DNA of 64,000 bases from Dermacentor variabilis (Eukaryota > Arthropoda > Arachnida > Ixodida > Ixodidae). The stretch covers positions 190,460,067 through 190,524,066 of the forward strand of contig NC_134569.1 in assembly GCF_050947875.1 (NCBI RefSeq), in the 5' to 3' direction. A model generated the notes under the pieces. It ran no database searches. It was not told the origin of the DNA and saw nothing but the letters and a program-made list of their open reading frames with translations. Every line of letters starts with the position of its first letter. Within the stretch, counting starts at the first letter, position 1. Positions 46,842 to 61,517 of this stretch are shown one piece after another. The translations under genes were made by a program, and so were the position numbers.

Positions 46842-49800
46842 ATATCTCGGGGGCGACGGAGTGGTGCGCCCAGTTCCTTGCAATGCCTCCAGATGGCGCT
46901 CGCCTACGCCGCGTCGGGCCGCACGCTGGAAGCCCCATTTCTTCCGGAAAGCCCCCCTTCGTGGCTAGCGTTCGCAGCCGACGTTTCCCGGTAAACATTA
47001 CAGGTACAAATGCTCCAGTTGCCGGGAAGTGTGAGAAGCAGTCAGGGATCTTTGAATGCTGTCACGTGCCACTCTTAAACGCGAAGCATAAGCGTGCTCC
47101 ATTTTTTAACAGATCTATTTGATATATTGCTGAATAAAATGCAGAGGCAGAGTAAACAACACAGGTCAAAAGGGAGAAGGAGGAAAGCGAGCTGCCTGAT
47201 CAGATGATGCATGAACGCAGGATGACGTCATGCTTTAGTGGAGGAGGGCTAAAAGTGCACGAGAGCCAGTTATCGGGGGCCGATCCACCACATACATCTT
47301 CAGGTCGAGCACGGGCGCATGATGGATAGCATTGCCGCAAAACGCAGCCAGCATTGTTTAGGTACTGCTATTTCAATAAGTATTTCAACAGTGGTTCTAT
47401 GAATAAACACAATATACTTTCACGTGTTTCAATGTAGAAGTGTTCTTGGCCCTTATATCGCGTCTACTTGTATCCGCTGATGTACGCATGAATTTTCGAG
47501 GGCATGGGCATATGAGCAAAGGTAGGCTGCACAAGACAGCTAGGATTATGTTAAATGCTTTCTTCCAACCTTGTTGAGTGTTTGCCTATTGCACTTTTTT
47601 CTTGCGCTGATGAAATAATGTTGCGCAAGACTAGTGCATAAACACGCCTTCAGCAAAGCCGCATAATAGAGACGTAGCGGTTAAGAGATATAAATAAATA
47701 AGCATTAGTAGTGCTCGTCGTCTTATATTCGGTATGCGGATAGTGTGTCACGAAGTAATTTGAAGAAAGTTTCGTAATTACTAGCAAGTTACACGTGCTT
47801 TTGCCTGTGCGTTGCTTTTATGTGATCGATTGTGCCCAGAAATGGTCAACTACGCAGTAATTTGAGGAGCAATTCTTACCGCCTTGTAGATCAACAGTCC
47901 AAAGATGTATTAAGAGTATGTACATCACCGGGATATTAAAAAATGCACACATCGATCCACTTTAATAAGATTGGGAAGCTTTCCAAGCATATTAGTGCCT
48001 ATGCAAATAACGTAACGACAAAAGTTGCAATGTTCCAATACAGATTTTCATGAAGCAAACAAAAGAAAAGAAAAAAAAGAAAAGGTCGCAGGTGGCGTCC
48101 ATTTATTTCTTCTACATTTGCGCTTATATTCGTTTTGGCGTGCTTCGATTTGTACTCCTGTGGTTGACGAGCATGTATTCACAGTTGTGAAAGGCCGTCG
48201 GTACGCCTGCGAAAGTGTTCTTTCAGAACTACCGGGCCAGAAGCGTTTAGAAATCGTTGTATATTAATTACCCATTGCGTTTCATTTTCCTGTGCTGCCC
48301 TCTGCCGCAAACAGCTGGAAACATTTTCGAAGGGCGTCGGGGCTTTCGCCGGTTGATTTGTGTACCTGCGCCCACGGTGAGTGCGCTTCATGTGTGCGTT
48401 TCGCGGATCGATAATCATTAATAATGTTTTCTCCGGGCAGAATGTCGTTCCTGGAAGCCACGAAGCAGTCAATGACTACTGGGTGAGGGGGCCTGTGTGC
48501 GCTGTTGTGCAAACGGTGCGACCGATAAAGGCACGTGAAGTTCCGTTTGCCGACAAGGCTGCCTTGGAGTTTGAGGTCGCTGATTTTAGACTTGAATCTC
48601 GCATTTGGTATTTTTGTTAAACATTATTATCACATTTCGCATATTCAAAAGGTATTCGAGCGCAGCCTTCTACGCCGGATTTATCGAAGCGGTAAACTTG
48701 TTTGCGTAGACATCTACAGGCGCAGATCGTTGAGCGTCAGATATTCTGTAAAAGGTGCATCACTGATATGAAATAATCTCTGAACGTAGCAAAACATACA
48801 TATCTGCGCATATGTGCCGAGTTGTACCACCCGGAGACGCGACAATATGAGCTGCCGAGCCACTTCAACAATGGCAACTGTGATCCAGATAACATATTAC
48901 GGGCTGTTAATTTATTTCTGATTCTCGCTTTTTTGAACTCCATCATACTCAGCAGTTTGCGCGTACCAGGAAACGTTTTTGAGAAAACTGTGCTCCCATA
49001 ATTTAAGAGCTCATTTACAGACCGTGTCGTTCTCTCGCGTAAAGTTGGATGCCATCGGTAAGACAGATTGTACAACTAAGCGAGGCAGTTGTTTCTTCTT
49101 GTGTATACGAAATGCACCGGCTCTTGTTTCTCGCTTGACACAGAGGCAAACAATGCATCTCTGGAATTGTCAAATGTGTCGGCTTAGCTGCAAATATTGC
49201 CCCAACGATCTACGTAGCGAATGTGAACGGACACATACGGCAACGGTGGCGTACAGATTTTGGCACAACGCTGCGTCACCGCTTGCCGCTTATATTGTAT
49301 ACGCGCCTTGCGAAGTGGAGTGTAGTCGATTTCTAATCGCAAACGACAGCACTGAGTTATGAAAGGTCTTTCGTTCTTTCTAACTGCTTCCCTTTCAGCT
49401 CAAGTCCACCAAAAGTGTGTGCACGAGCACGACGGCATTAGGCTTAACATTCGCTAAACAGCATCAGCATTGACTCAAACTCCATGTGCACGGATGGCGC
49501 GGGAGGGTTGAATCTTGTGCATTTCAACCTTTAGGCATGTTTTTCCACACTTTGACGGCGATTAATACGATACACAAGCGAAGGCGCTGTCGCCATTTCG
49601 CGTCGTCAGTTTGATAGCCGATCGCTTAGGCTTCGTTGGCCGGCGCACTGATTTTCTCGGTGCTGTTGACAAGAAAGCCCGTCGCAGTGCGGCAACTCGC
49701 GCTCGTCGGCTGCGTCGTGTTCGGCCTGATATGATATTGTGCTTTCAGTGACGCATTGTACTAAACAGTTGGTCACTCGTTGACGTGAGCGTCTTGTCGG

Positions 49801-50375
49801 TTTCGTATCGACCCAGTCTTACCGCGCCTTGAATGAGTACGTGAAGCCACGCGCGCGCTGCCACCACCAGCATGTGAGGGCCGACCTTGCAACAAGACTT
49901 CGTCCTCAACGTGATATTTTAAAGCGTTGCCCAAGTATAACTCAAGGGCTTTTGGTTAATGAATTGACCAGCCATCAACGAAGGGCGGAGTCCATACGAC
50001 AACCTAGTCGCCTTTTGTTTAAAAGTTGACTTGCAGTCTTAAGCTACACATGTTTTCGGCACCGCGCTGACGCTGACGAGCTACCAGTGGAGTTTCAAGG
50101 CAATACATGACACGAGCGTTTCTAGCCGCGTGCGTCCGAGCGCTTACTTTTTTTCTTTTCTTTTACAGGGGACTTTCCCGGCACGCGGGGTTGCGCACGA
50201 CCCTTCCAAGATGTTTCGCGACTAACCCGCTAGGCCTGGGCGCATGCGCCGTCGCACCATGAAAAGTCCAGATTTGCCTCAGGCGAGAAGGGAACAAAAG
50301 GATTCCGGAGTAGGTAAGTGGGAGAAAGCGTTCCCGCACACAAAACACGATGTTAACATGCGAAATGTCACCGAA

Positions 50376-50532
50376 GTCGTGGCGCAGTGGTTAGGGCGCC
50401 GGCCTCGGCTTCGGGAGGTGGCGGGTTCGAATCCCACCGCCGGCGGAGACCCACCGCATAAAGGGTACAAGTGTCTCCCCTGCCCGGAGCATGGCTCCAA
50501 TTCGTGGGATGTGCACTTGGGGGGCGCTGCTA
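50376..50532 (+). mobile_element. tRNA-derived SINE (U9 copy)
   Basis: Consensus copy; head and body without private changes. Confidence 0.75.
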
Positions 50533-51847
50533 ACTCCGCTGCGTCATTCTTCAAACCAGCTTAAAGTGGCTAGAAGCATGACGCTCTGTGGTTGCTGACA
50601 TAACTCATTCGGTCGTAGACCTGAGTGGTATGTCTGGCAATTCACGCGTAAATTAATCCCCACCAAAAAATACCGGCGTTGCCGTAACAGTAGCGGAGGT
50701 TGCGGCAAAAAATCGCCACCGGTGCCTCTTCTTTTTTTCTTTTTACCCCCAAAACATGTCCTTCTTTTAACCGTGAAGCTACGCTTTATGTCCGCGATAA
50801 CGAGAACAAGGAATGATATTTTATATAGCTTAAAAGTCTATATATTGCGGACAAATATCGGTGTATATAAGCATGGGGACTATGTGGGTGCCGTGAAGAA
50901 AACGTTTTGTTGAAATCTTTGTGTACTTCAGACGCTTAGAAAAAAAAAGTCGACTGCTAGCCGGTGTAGGAACATTGTAAGTTGATTAATGCCACCCTAT
51001 GTATCAGTGAAATAGAAATTCTATACAAAATGACTATACAGTTTAGGCGGCCCATACCGCAATCGATTCACTGTTTTCTTTCGCGGCTGATGTCAGTTAT
51101 GACTGGCTAAGACCAAAGTCAAACTCTGAAACGATAGCTCGGTGTACATTCGGTGATGAAATGTAGCCTTTATTTACCAATTTCGCCTAGTTTCAATGAT
51201 CGTCAGCCTACCGATCACAATTTCAAACTGGAGGCGATTCAACTTTGACCATTGGGTATCTGCTGGTTGTGGTATCGACGAGAATAGCGCAAGAGCCTCT
51301 TGGTATGTGCCAAAATTGTCAATTTTCTGCCTGTTGCAATATGGACACGTAGAGGACTTGAGGAACTAGGAACGTGTTCGAACTACAACATACGCGTTCA
51401 GTATGCGATATAGGAATGGTCCAATTCATGACCAGTCGTCGATAAATAATGTGCCACGTTTACGCCAGGTATACGTACTCCTAACAAGCTGCTTGAGCCA
51501 ACTTTAACGCGATAGCGTTAAGGGCCCGGTGTCCCCCCAAAATCTGGTGTCGGAACCCCGCGTCGGACGTCGTTTTCGACAAAATGATTTTCAAACCAGC
51601 CATAACCAAGGTCCTCCATTTGTCGCAAGAAGGCGATTTAATTGAATGCCTCAATCTGAAATACGCCGAAAAATTGTAACGTATGACATACACACAAACC
51701 GACAGACATGATAGTGGCGGATTGTAATTTTACAATCCGAGAAAATATAACTATGTTACGCGAAAACTCAAAGAAACGCCTTTCCCAGCGCTTCACCTTT
51801 GATGGACCGCCAACGGAGTCCGCCATTTGCAGGCGCCGGCTCGTGAG

Positions 51848-52400
51848 TAGACAGTTTTAGTTTAGCGTGCGCAACTATAGCGTACGCTATACGCTATAAT
51901 ATAGCGTACGCTAAGCAGCGCACGTTTTCTACAATTTTAGTTGGCCGGCGATATCTTCGGATCTCAGAGGCCATATGCCGTCGTTGCGGCTATTTCGCGC
52001 CTTTAGCGACAGGTGGCGCTGACATCTCGAACGTTTCTTTCGTTAGGCTTCGATTCGTTCGAAACGAGAAGCGAACTCGAAAACAGCACGAGGTTATCCA
52101 TAATACTCTGTCGTCGAAGCGGCCTGAGACTAAGCGAAAGCCGTTTACACAGTCATTTGCTACGAACGAAGTGCATTTTACAAAAGCAACGCCAAATTCA
52201 ATTCGAAGTCTGCAGCCGGGACCGCCGCCGTGTTTCCCGCAAGCTCCGCAAACCCCGCAAAAACGCTAACGCTAACTCGTTTGCGTTGCGTACGCCCGCT
52301 ATACCCGCTATTTCGTTTAGCGTTCAGCGCATGCGCAGTGACGACCCGCTATTCTTTAGCGTACGCAATGGAATAGCGTACGCTATACTAAAACTGTCTA
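51848..52400. mobile_element. MITE-like TIR element (U10 copy)
   Basis: TATACT type. Private changes are CTTCGATTCG near 52049, AGTCTGCAG near 52207 and TATTCTTTAG near 52351. Confidence 0.75.
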
Positions 52401-55400
52401 ATATCTCGGGGGCGACGGAGTGGTGCGCCCAGTTCCTTGCAATGCCTCCAGATGGCGCTCGCCTACGCCGCGTCGGGCCGCACGCTGGAAGCCCCATTTC
52501 TTCCGGAAAGCCCCCCTTCGTGGCTAGCGTTCGCAGCCGACGTTTCCCGGTAAACATTACAGGTACAAATGCTCCAGTTGCCGGGAAGTGTGAGAAGCAG
52601 TCAGGGATCTTTGAATGCTGTCACGTGCCACTCTTAAACGCGAAGCATAAGCGTGCTCCATTTTTTAACAGATCTATTTGATATATTGCTGAATAAAATG
52701 CAGAGGCAGAATAAACAACACAGGTCAAAAGCGGAGAAGGAGGAAAGCGAGCTGCCTGATCAGATGATGCATGAACGCAGGATGACGTCATGCTTTAGTG
52801 GAGGAGGGCTAAATGTGCACGAGAGCCAGTTATCGGGGGCCGATCCACCACATACATCTTCAGGTCGAGCACGGGCGCATGATGGATAGCATTGCCGCAA
52901 AACGCAGCCAGCATTGTTTAGGTACTGCTATTTCAATAAGTATTTCAACAGTGGTTCTATGAATAAACACAATATACTTTCACGTGTTTCAATGTAGAAG
53001 TGTTCTTGGCCCTTATATCGCGTCTACTTGTATCCGCTGATGTACGCATGAATTTTCGAGGGCATGGGCATATGAGCAAAGGTAGGCTGCACAAGACAGC
53101 TAGGATTATGTTAAATGCTTTCTTCCAACCTTGTTGAGTGTTTGCCTATTGCACTTTTTTCTTGCGCTGATGAAATAATGTTGCGCAAGACTAGTGCATA
53201 AACACGCCTTCAGCAAAGCCGCATAAAGGAGACGTAGCGGTTAAGAGATATAAATAAATAAGCAATAGTAGTGCTCGTCGTCTTATATTCGGTATGCGGA
53301 TAGTGTGTCACGAAGTAATTTGAAGAAAGTTTCGTAATTACTAGCAAGTTACACGTGCTTTTGCCTGTGCGTTGCTTTTATGTGATCGATTGTGCCCAGA
53401 AATGGTCAACTACGCAGTAATTTGAGGAGCAATTCTTACCGCCTTGTAGATCAACAGTCCAAAGATGTATTAAGAGTATGTACATCACCGGGATATTAAA
53501 AAATGCACACATCGATCCACTTTAATAAGATTGGGAAGCTTTCCAAGCATATTAGTGCCTATGCAAATAACGTAACGACAAAAGTTGCAATGTTCCAATA
53601 CAGATTTTCATCAAGCAAACAAAAGAAAAGAAAAAAAAGAAAAGGTCGCAGGTGGCGTCCATTTATTTCTTCTACATTTGCGCTTATATTCGTTTTGGCG
53701 TGCTTCGATTTGTACTCCTGTGGTTGACGAGCATGTATTCACAGTTGTGATAGGCCGTCGGTACGCCTGCGAAAGTGTTCTTTCAGAACTACCGGGCCAG
53801 AAGCGTTTAGAAATCGTTGTATATTAATTACCCATTGCGTTTCATTTTCCTGTGCTGCCCTCTGCCGCAAACAGCTGGAAACATTTTCGAAGGGCGTCGG
53901 GGCTTTCGCCGGTTGATTTGTGTACCTGCGCCCACGGTGAGTGCGCTTCATGTGTGCGTTTCGCGGATCGATAATCATTAATAATGTTTTCTCCGGGCAG
54001 AATGTCGTTCGTGGAAGCCACGAAGCAGTCAATGACTACTGGGTGAGGGGGCCTGTGTGCGCTGTTGTGCAAACGGTGCGACCGATAAAGGCACGTGAAG
54101 TTCCGTTTGCCGACAAGGCTGCCTTGGAGTTTGAGGTCGCTGATTTTAGACTTGAATCTCGCATTTGGTATTTTTGTTAAACATTATTATCACATTTCGC
54201 ATATTCAAAAGGTATTCGAGCGCAGCCTTCTACGCCGGATTTATCGAAGCGGTAAACTTGTTTGCGTAGACATCTACAGGCGCAGATCGTTGAGCGTCAG
54301 ATATTCTGTAAAAGGTGCATCGCTGATATGAAATAATCTCTGAACGTAGCAAAACATACATATCTGCGCATATGTGCCGAGTTGTACCACCCGGAGACGC
54401 GACAATATGAGCTGCCGAGCCACTTCAACAATGGCAACTGTGATCCAGATAACATATTACGGGCTGTTAATTTATTTCTGATTCTCGCTTTCTTGAACTC
54501 CATCATACTCAGGAGTTTGCGCGTACCAGGAAACGTTTTTGAGAAAACTGTACTCGCATAATTTAAGTGCTCATTTACAGACCGTGTCGTTCTCTCGCGT
54601 AATGTTGGATGCCATCGGTGAGACAGATTGTACAACTGAGAGAGGCAGTTGTTTCTTCTTGTGTATACGAAATGCACCGGCTCTTGTTTCTCGCTTGACA
54701 CAGAGGCAAACAATGCATCTCTGGAATTGTCAAATGTGTCGGCTTAGCTGCAAATATTGCCCCAACGATCTACGTAGCGAATGCGAACGGACACATACGG
54801 CAACGGTGGCGTACAGATTTTGGCACAACGCTGCGTCACCGCTTGCCGCCTATATTGTATACGCGCCTTGCGAAGTGGAGTGTAGTCGATTTCTAATCGC
54901 AAACGACAGCACTGAGCTATGAAAGGTCTTTCGTTCTTTCTAACTGCTTCCCTTTCAGCTCAAGTCCACCAAAAGTGTGTGCACGAGCACGACGGCATTA
55001 GGCTTAACATTCGCTAAACAGCATCAGCATTGACTCAAACTCCATGTGCACGGATGGCGCGGGAGGGTTGAATCTTGTGCATTTCAACCTTTAGGCATGT
55101 TTTTCCACACTTTGACGGCGATTAATACGATACACAAGCGAAGGCGCTGTCGCCATTTCGCGTCGTCAGTTTGATAGCCGATCGCTTAGGCTTCGTTGGC
55201 CGGCGCACTGATTTTCTCGGTGCTGTTGACAAGAAAGCCCGTCGCAGTGCGGCAACTCGCGCTCGTCGGCTGCGTCGTGTTCGGCCTGATATGATATTGT
55301 GCTTTCAGTGACGCATTGTACTAAACAGTTGGTTACTCGTTGACGTGAGCGTCTTGTCGGTTTCGTATCGACCCAGTCTTACCGCGCCTTGAATGAGTAC

Positions 55401-55935
55401 GTGAAGCCACGCGCGCGCTGCCACCACCAGCATGTGAGGGCCGACCTTGCAACAAGACTTCGTCCTCAACGTGATATTTTAAAGCGTTGCCCAAGTATAA
55501 CTCAAGGGCTTTTGGTTAATGAATTGACCAGCCATCAACGAAGGGCGCAGTCCATACGACAACCTAGTCGCCTTTTGTTTAAAAGTTGACTTGCAGTCTT
55601 AAGCTACACATGTTTTCGGCACCGCGCTGACGCTGACGAGCTACCAGTGGAGTTTCAAGGCAATACATGACACGAGCGTTTCTAGCCGCGTGCGTCCGAG
55701 CGCTTACTTTTTTTCTTTTCTTTTACAGGGGACTTTCCCGGCACGCGGGGTTGCGCACGACCCTTCCAAGATGTTTCGCGACTAACCCGCTAGGCCTGGG
55801 CGCATGCGCCGTCGCACCATGAAAAGTCCAGATTTGCCTCAGGCGAGAAGGGAACAAAAGGATTCCGGAGTAGGTAAGTGGGAGAAAGCGTTCCCGCACA
55901 CAAAACACGATGTTAACATGCGAAATGTCACCGAA

Positions 55936-56092
55936 GTCGTGGCGCAGTGGTTAGGGCGCCGGCCTCGGCTTCGGGAGGTGGCGGGTTCGAATCCCACCGC
56001 CGGCGGAGACCCACCGCATAAAGGGTACAAGTGTCTCCCCTGCCCGGAGCATGGCTCCAATTCGTGGGATGTGCACTTGGGGGGCGCTGCTA
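55936..56092 (+). mobile_element. tRNA-derived SINE (U10 copy)
   Basis: Consensus copy; head and body without private changes. Confidence 0.75.
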
Positions 56093-57407
56093 ACTCCGCT
56101 GCGTCATTCTTCAAACCAGCTTAAAGTGGCTAGAAGCATGACGCTCTGTGGTTGCTGACATAACTCATTCGGTCGTAGACCTGAGTGGTATGTCTGGCAA
56201 TTCACGCGTAAATTAATCCCCACCAAAAAATACCGGCGTTGCCGTAACAGTAGCGGAGGTTGCGGCAAAAAATCGCCACCGGTGCCTCTTCTTTTTTTCT
56301 TTTTACCCCCAAAACATGTCCTTCTTTTAACCGTGAAGCTACGCTTTATGTCCGCGATAACGAGAACAAGGAATGATATTTTATATACCTTAAAAGTCTA
56401 TATATTGCGGACAAATATCGGTGTATATAAGCATGGGGACTATGTGGGTGCCGTGAAGAAAACGTTTTGTTGAAATCTTTGTGTACTTCAGACGCTTAGA
56501 AAAAAAAAGTCGACTGCTAGCCGGTGTAGGAACATTGTAAGTTGATTAATGCCACCCTATGTATCAGTGAAATAGAAATTCTATACAAAATGACTATACA
56601 GTTTAGGCGGCCCATACCGCAATCGATTCACTGTTTTCTTTCGCGGCTGATGTCAGTTATGACTGGCTAGGACCAAAGTCAAACTCTGAAACGATAGCTC
56701 GGTGTACATTCGGTGATGAAATGTAGCCTTTATTTACCAATTTCGCCTAGTTTCAATGATCGTCAGCCTACCGATCACAATTTCAAACTGGAGGCGATTC
56801 AACTTTGACCATTGGGTATCTGCTGGTTGTGGTATCGACGAGAATAGCGCAAGAGCCTCTTGGTATGTGCCAAAATTGTCAATTTTCTGCCTGTTGCAAT
56901 ATGGACACGTAGAGGACTTGAGGAACTAGGAACGTGTTCGAACTACAACATACGCGTTCAGTATGCGATATAGGAATGGTCCAATTCATGACCAGTCGTC
57001 GATAAATAATGTGCCACGTTTACGCCAGGTATACGTACTCCTAACAAGCTGCTTGAGCCAACTTTAACGCGATAGCGTTAAGGGCCCGGTGTCCCCCCAA
57101 AATCTGGTGTCGGAACCCCGCGTCGGACGTCGTTTTCGACAAAATGATTTTCAAACCAGCCATAACCAAGGTCCTCCATTTGGCGCAAGAAGGCGATTTA
57201 ATTGAATGCCTCAATCTGAAATACGCCGAAAAATTGTAACGTATGACATACACACAAACCGACAGACATGATAGTGGCGGATTGTAATTTTACAATCCGA
57301 GAAAATATAACTATGTTACGCGAAAACTCAAAGAAACGCCTTTCCCAGCGCTTCACCATTGATGGACCGCCAACGGAGTCCGCCATTTGCAGGCGCCGGC
57401 TCGTGAG

Positions 57408-57960
57408 TAGACAGTTTTAGTTTAGCGTGCGCAACTATAGCGTACGCTATACGCTATAATATAGCGTACGCTAAGCAGCGCACGTTTTCTACAATTTTAG
57501 TTGGCCGGCGATATCTTCGGATCTCAGAGGCCATATGCCGTCGTTGCGGCTATTTCGCGCCTTTAGCGACAGGTGGCGCTGACATCTCGAACGTTTCTTT
57601 CGTTAGGCTTCGACTCGTTCGAAACGAGAAGCGAACTCGAAAACAGCACGAGGTTATCCATAATACTCTGTCGTCGAAGCGGCCTGAGACTAAGCGAAAG
57701 CCGTTTACACAGTCATTTGCTACGAACGAAGTGCATTTTACAAAAGCAACGCCAAATTCAATTCGAAGTGGGCAGCCGGGACCGCCGCCGTGTTTCCCGC
57801 AAGCTCCGCAAACCCCGCAAAAACGCTAACGCTAACTCGTTTGCGTTGCGTACGCCCGCTATACCCGCTAGTTCGTTTAGCGTTCAGCGCATGCGCAGTG
57901 ACGACCCGCTATTTTTTAGCGTACGCAATGGAATAGCGTACGCTTTACTAAAACTGTCTA
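57408..57960. mobile_element. MITE-like TIR element (U11 copy)
   Basis: TTTACT type, with a private CCGCTAGTTCG near 57866. Confidence 0.75.
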
Positions 57961-60900
57961 ATATCTCGGGGGCGACGGAGTGGTGCGCCCAGTTCCTTGC
58001 AATGCCTCCAGATGGCGCTCGCCTACGCCGCGTCGGGCCGCACGCTGGAAGCCCCATTTCTTCCGGAAAGCCCCCCTTCGTGGCTAGCGTTCGCAGCCGA
58101 CGTTTCCCGGTAAACATTACAGGTACAAATGCTCCAGTTGCCGGGAAGTGTGAGAAGCAGTCAGGGATCTTTGAATGCTGTCACGTGCCACTCTTAAACG
58201 CGAAGCATAAGCGTGCTCCATTTTTTAACAGATCTATTTGATATATTGCTGAATAAAATGCAGAGGCAGAATAAACAACACAGGTCAAAAGCGGAGAAGG
58301 AGGAAAGCGAGCTGCCTGATCAGATGATGCATGAACGCAGGATGACGTCATGCTTTAGTGGAGGAGGGCTAAAAGTGCACGAGAGCCAGTTATCGGGGGC
58401 CGATCCACCACATACATCTTCAGGTCGAGCACGGGCGCATGATGGATAGCATTGCCGCAAAACGCAGCCAGCATTGTTTAGGTACTGCTATTTCAATAAG
58501 TATTTCAACAGTGGTTCTATGAATAAACACAATATACTTTCACGTGTTTCAATGTAGAAGTGTTCTTGGCCCTTATATCGCGTCTACTTGTATCCGCTGA
58601 TGTACGCATGAATTTTCGAGGGCATGGGCATATGAGCAAAGGTAGGCTGCACAAGACAGCTAGGATTATGTTAAATGCTTTCTTCCAACCTTGTTGAGTG
58701 TTTGCCTATTGCACTTTTTTCTTGCGCTGATGAAATAATGTTGCGCAAGACTAGTGCATAAACACGGCTTCAGCAAAGCCGCATAATAGAGACGTAGCGG
58801 TTAAGAGATATAAATAAATAAGCATTAGTAGTGCTCGTCGTCTTATATTCGGTATGCGGATAGTGTGTCACGAAGTAATTTGAAGAAAGTTTCGTAATTA
58901 CTAGCAAGTTACACGTGCTTTTGCCTGTGCGTTGCTTTTATGTGATCGATTGTGCCCAGAAATGGTCAACTACACAGTAATTTGAGGAGCAATTCTTACC
59001 GCCTTGTAGATCAACAGTCCAAAGATGTATTAAGAGTATGTACATCACCGGGATATTAAAAAATGCACACATCGATCCACTTTAATAAGATTGGGAAGCT
59101 TTCCAAGCATATTAGTGCCTATGCAAATAACGTAACGACAAAAGTTGCAATGTTCCAATACAGATTTTCATCAAGCAAACAAAAGAAAAGAAAAAAAAGA
59201 AAAGGTCGCAGGTGGCGTCCATTTATTTCTTCTACATTTGCGCTTATATTCGTTTTGGCGTGCTTCGATTTGTACTCCTGTGGTTGACGAGCATGTATTC
59301 ACAGTTGTGAAAGGCCGTCGGTACGCCTGCGAAAGTGTTCTTTCAGAACTACCGGGCCAGAAGCGTTTAGAAATCGTTGTATATTAATTACCCATTGCGT
59401 TTCATTTTCCTGTGCTGCCCTCTGCCGCAAACAGCTGGAAACATTTTCGAAGGGCGTCGGGGCTTTCGCCGGTTGATTTGTGTACCTGCGCCCACGGTGA
59501 GTGCGCTTCATGTGTGCGTTTCGCGGATCGATAATCATTAATAATGTTTTCTCCGGGCAGAATGTCGTTCGTGGAAGCCACGAAGCAGTCAATGACTACT
59601 GGGTGAGGGGGCCTGTGTGCGCTGTTGTGCAAACGGTGCGACTGATAAAGGCACGTGAAGTTCCGTTTGCCGACAAGGCTGCCTTGGAGTTTGAGGTCGC
59701 TGATTTTAGACTTGAATCTCGCATTTGGTATTTTTGTTAAACATTATTATCACATTTCGCATATTCAAAAGGTATTCGAGCGCAGCCTTCTACGCCGGAT
59801 TTATCGAAGCGGTAAACTTGTTTGCGTAGACATCTACAGGCGCAGATCGTTGAGCGTCAGATATTCTGTAAAAGGTGCATCGCTGATATGAAATAATCTC
59901 TGAACGTAGCAAAACATACATATCTGCGCATATGTGCCGAGTTGTACCACCCGGAGACGCGACAATATGAGCTGCCGAGCCACTTGAACAATGGCAACTG
60001 TGATCCAGATAACATATTACGGGCTGTTAATTTATTTCTGATTCTCGCTTTTTTGAACTCCATCATACTCAGCAGTTTGCGCGTACCAGGAAACGTTTTT
60101 GAGAAAACTGTGCTCGCATAATTTAAGAGCTCATTTACAGACCGTGTCGTTCTCTCGCGTAAAGTTGGATGCCATCGGTGAGACAGATTGTACAACTGAG
60201 AGAGGCAGTTGTTTCTTCTTGTGTATACGAAATGCACCGGCTCTTGTTTCTCGCTTGACACAGAGGCAAACAATGCATCTCTGGAATTGTGAAATGTGTC
60301 GGCTTAGCTGCAAATATTGCCCCAACGATCTACGTAGCGAATGTGAACGGACACATACGGCAACGGTGGCGTACAGATTTTGGCACAACGCTGCGTCACC
60401 ACTTGCCGCTTATAGTGTATACGCGCCTTGCGAAGTGGAGTGTAGTCGACTTCTAATCGCGAACGACAGCACTGAGCTATGAAAGCTCTTTCATTCTTTC
60501 TAACTGCTTCCCTTTCAGCTCAAGTCAACCAAAAGTGTGTGCACGAGCACGACGGCATTAGGCTTAACATTCGCTGAACAGCATCAGCATTGACTCAAAC
60601 TTCATGTGCACGGATGGCGCGGGAGGGTTGAATCTTGTGCATTTCAACTTTTAGGCATGTTTTTCCACACTTTGACGGCGATTAATAAGATACACAAGCG
60701 AAGGCGCTGTCGCCATTTCGCGTCGTCAGTTTGATAGCCGATCGCTTAGGCTTCGTTGGCCGGCGCACTGATTTTCTCGGTGCTGTTGACAAGAAAGCCC
60801 GTCGCAGTGCGGCAACTCGCGCTCGTCGGCTGCGTCGTGTTCGGCCTGATATGATATTGTGCTTTCAGTGACGCATTGTACTAAACAGTTGGTCACTCGT

Positions 60901-61517
60901 TGACGTGAGCGTCTTGTCGGTTTCGTATCGACCCAGTCCTACCGCGCCTTGAATGAGTACGTGAAGGCACGCGCGCGCTGCCACCACCAGCATGTGAAGG
61001 CCGACCTTGCAACAAGACTTCGTCCTCAACGTGATATTTTAAAGCGTTGCCGAAGTATAACACAAGGGCTTTTGCTTAATGAATTGACCAGCCATCAACG
61101 AAGGGCGGCTAGAACGTAGCCTCACGGCGCAGTCCATACGACAACCTAGTCGCTTTTTGTTTAAAAGTTGACTTGCAGTCTTAAGCTACACATGTTTTCG
61201 GCACCGCGCTGACGCTGACGAGCTACCAGTGGAGTTTCAAGGCAATACATAACACGAGCGTTTCTAGCCGCGTGCGTCCGAGCGCTTACTTTTTTTCTTT
61301 TCTTTGACAGGGGACTTTCCCGGCACGCAGGGTTGCGCACGACCCTTCCAAGTTGTTTCGCGACTAACCCGCTAGGCCTGGGCGCATGCGCCGTCGCACC
61401 ATGAAAAGTCCAGATTTGCCTCAGGCGAGAAGGGAACAAAAGGATTCCGGAGTAGGTAAGTGGGAGAAAGCGTTCCCGCACACAAAACACGATGTTAACA
61501 TGCGAAATGTCACCGAA

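Larger units (their letters stand above)
45195..50754. repeat. Macrosatellite unit U9 (5560 bp), haplotype switch inside
   Basis: Carries haplotype B from about 48931 to 49224 and haplotype A from 49281 on, so a recombination or conversion junction lies in those 57 bases. It shares the AGTAAA change (47152) and the adjacent one-base deletion with U5. Private changes include TTCATGAAGC near 48047, GTTCCTGGAAG near 48448 and AACTAAGCGAGG near 49074. Confidence 0.97.
50755..56314. repeat. Macrosatellite unit U10 (5560 bp)
   Basis: Haplotype A, no SINE insertion. Private changes are TTTGTCGCAAG near 51619, TCACCTTTGATGG near 51792, AGTCTGCAGCC near 52207, TATTCTTTAGC near 52351 and CTAAATGTGCAC near 52809. 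It shares GTGATAGG (about 53748) with U1. Confidence 0.97.
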
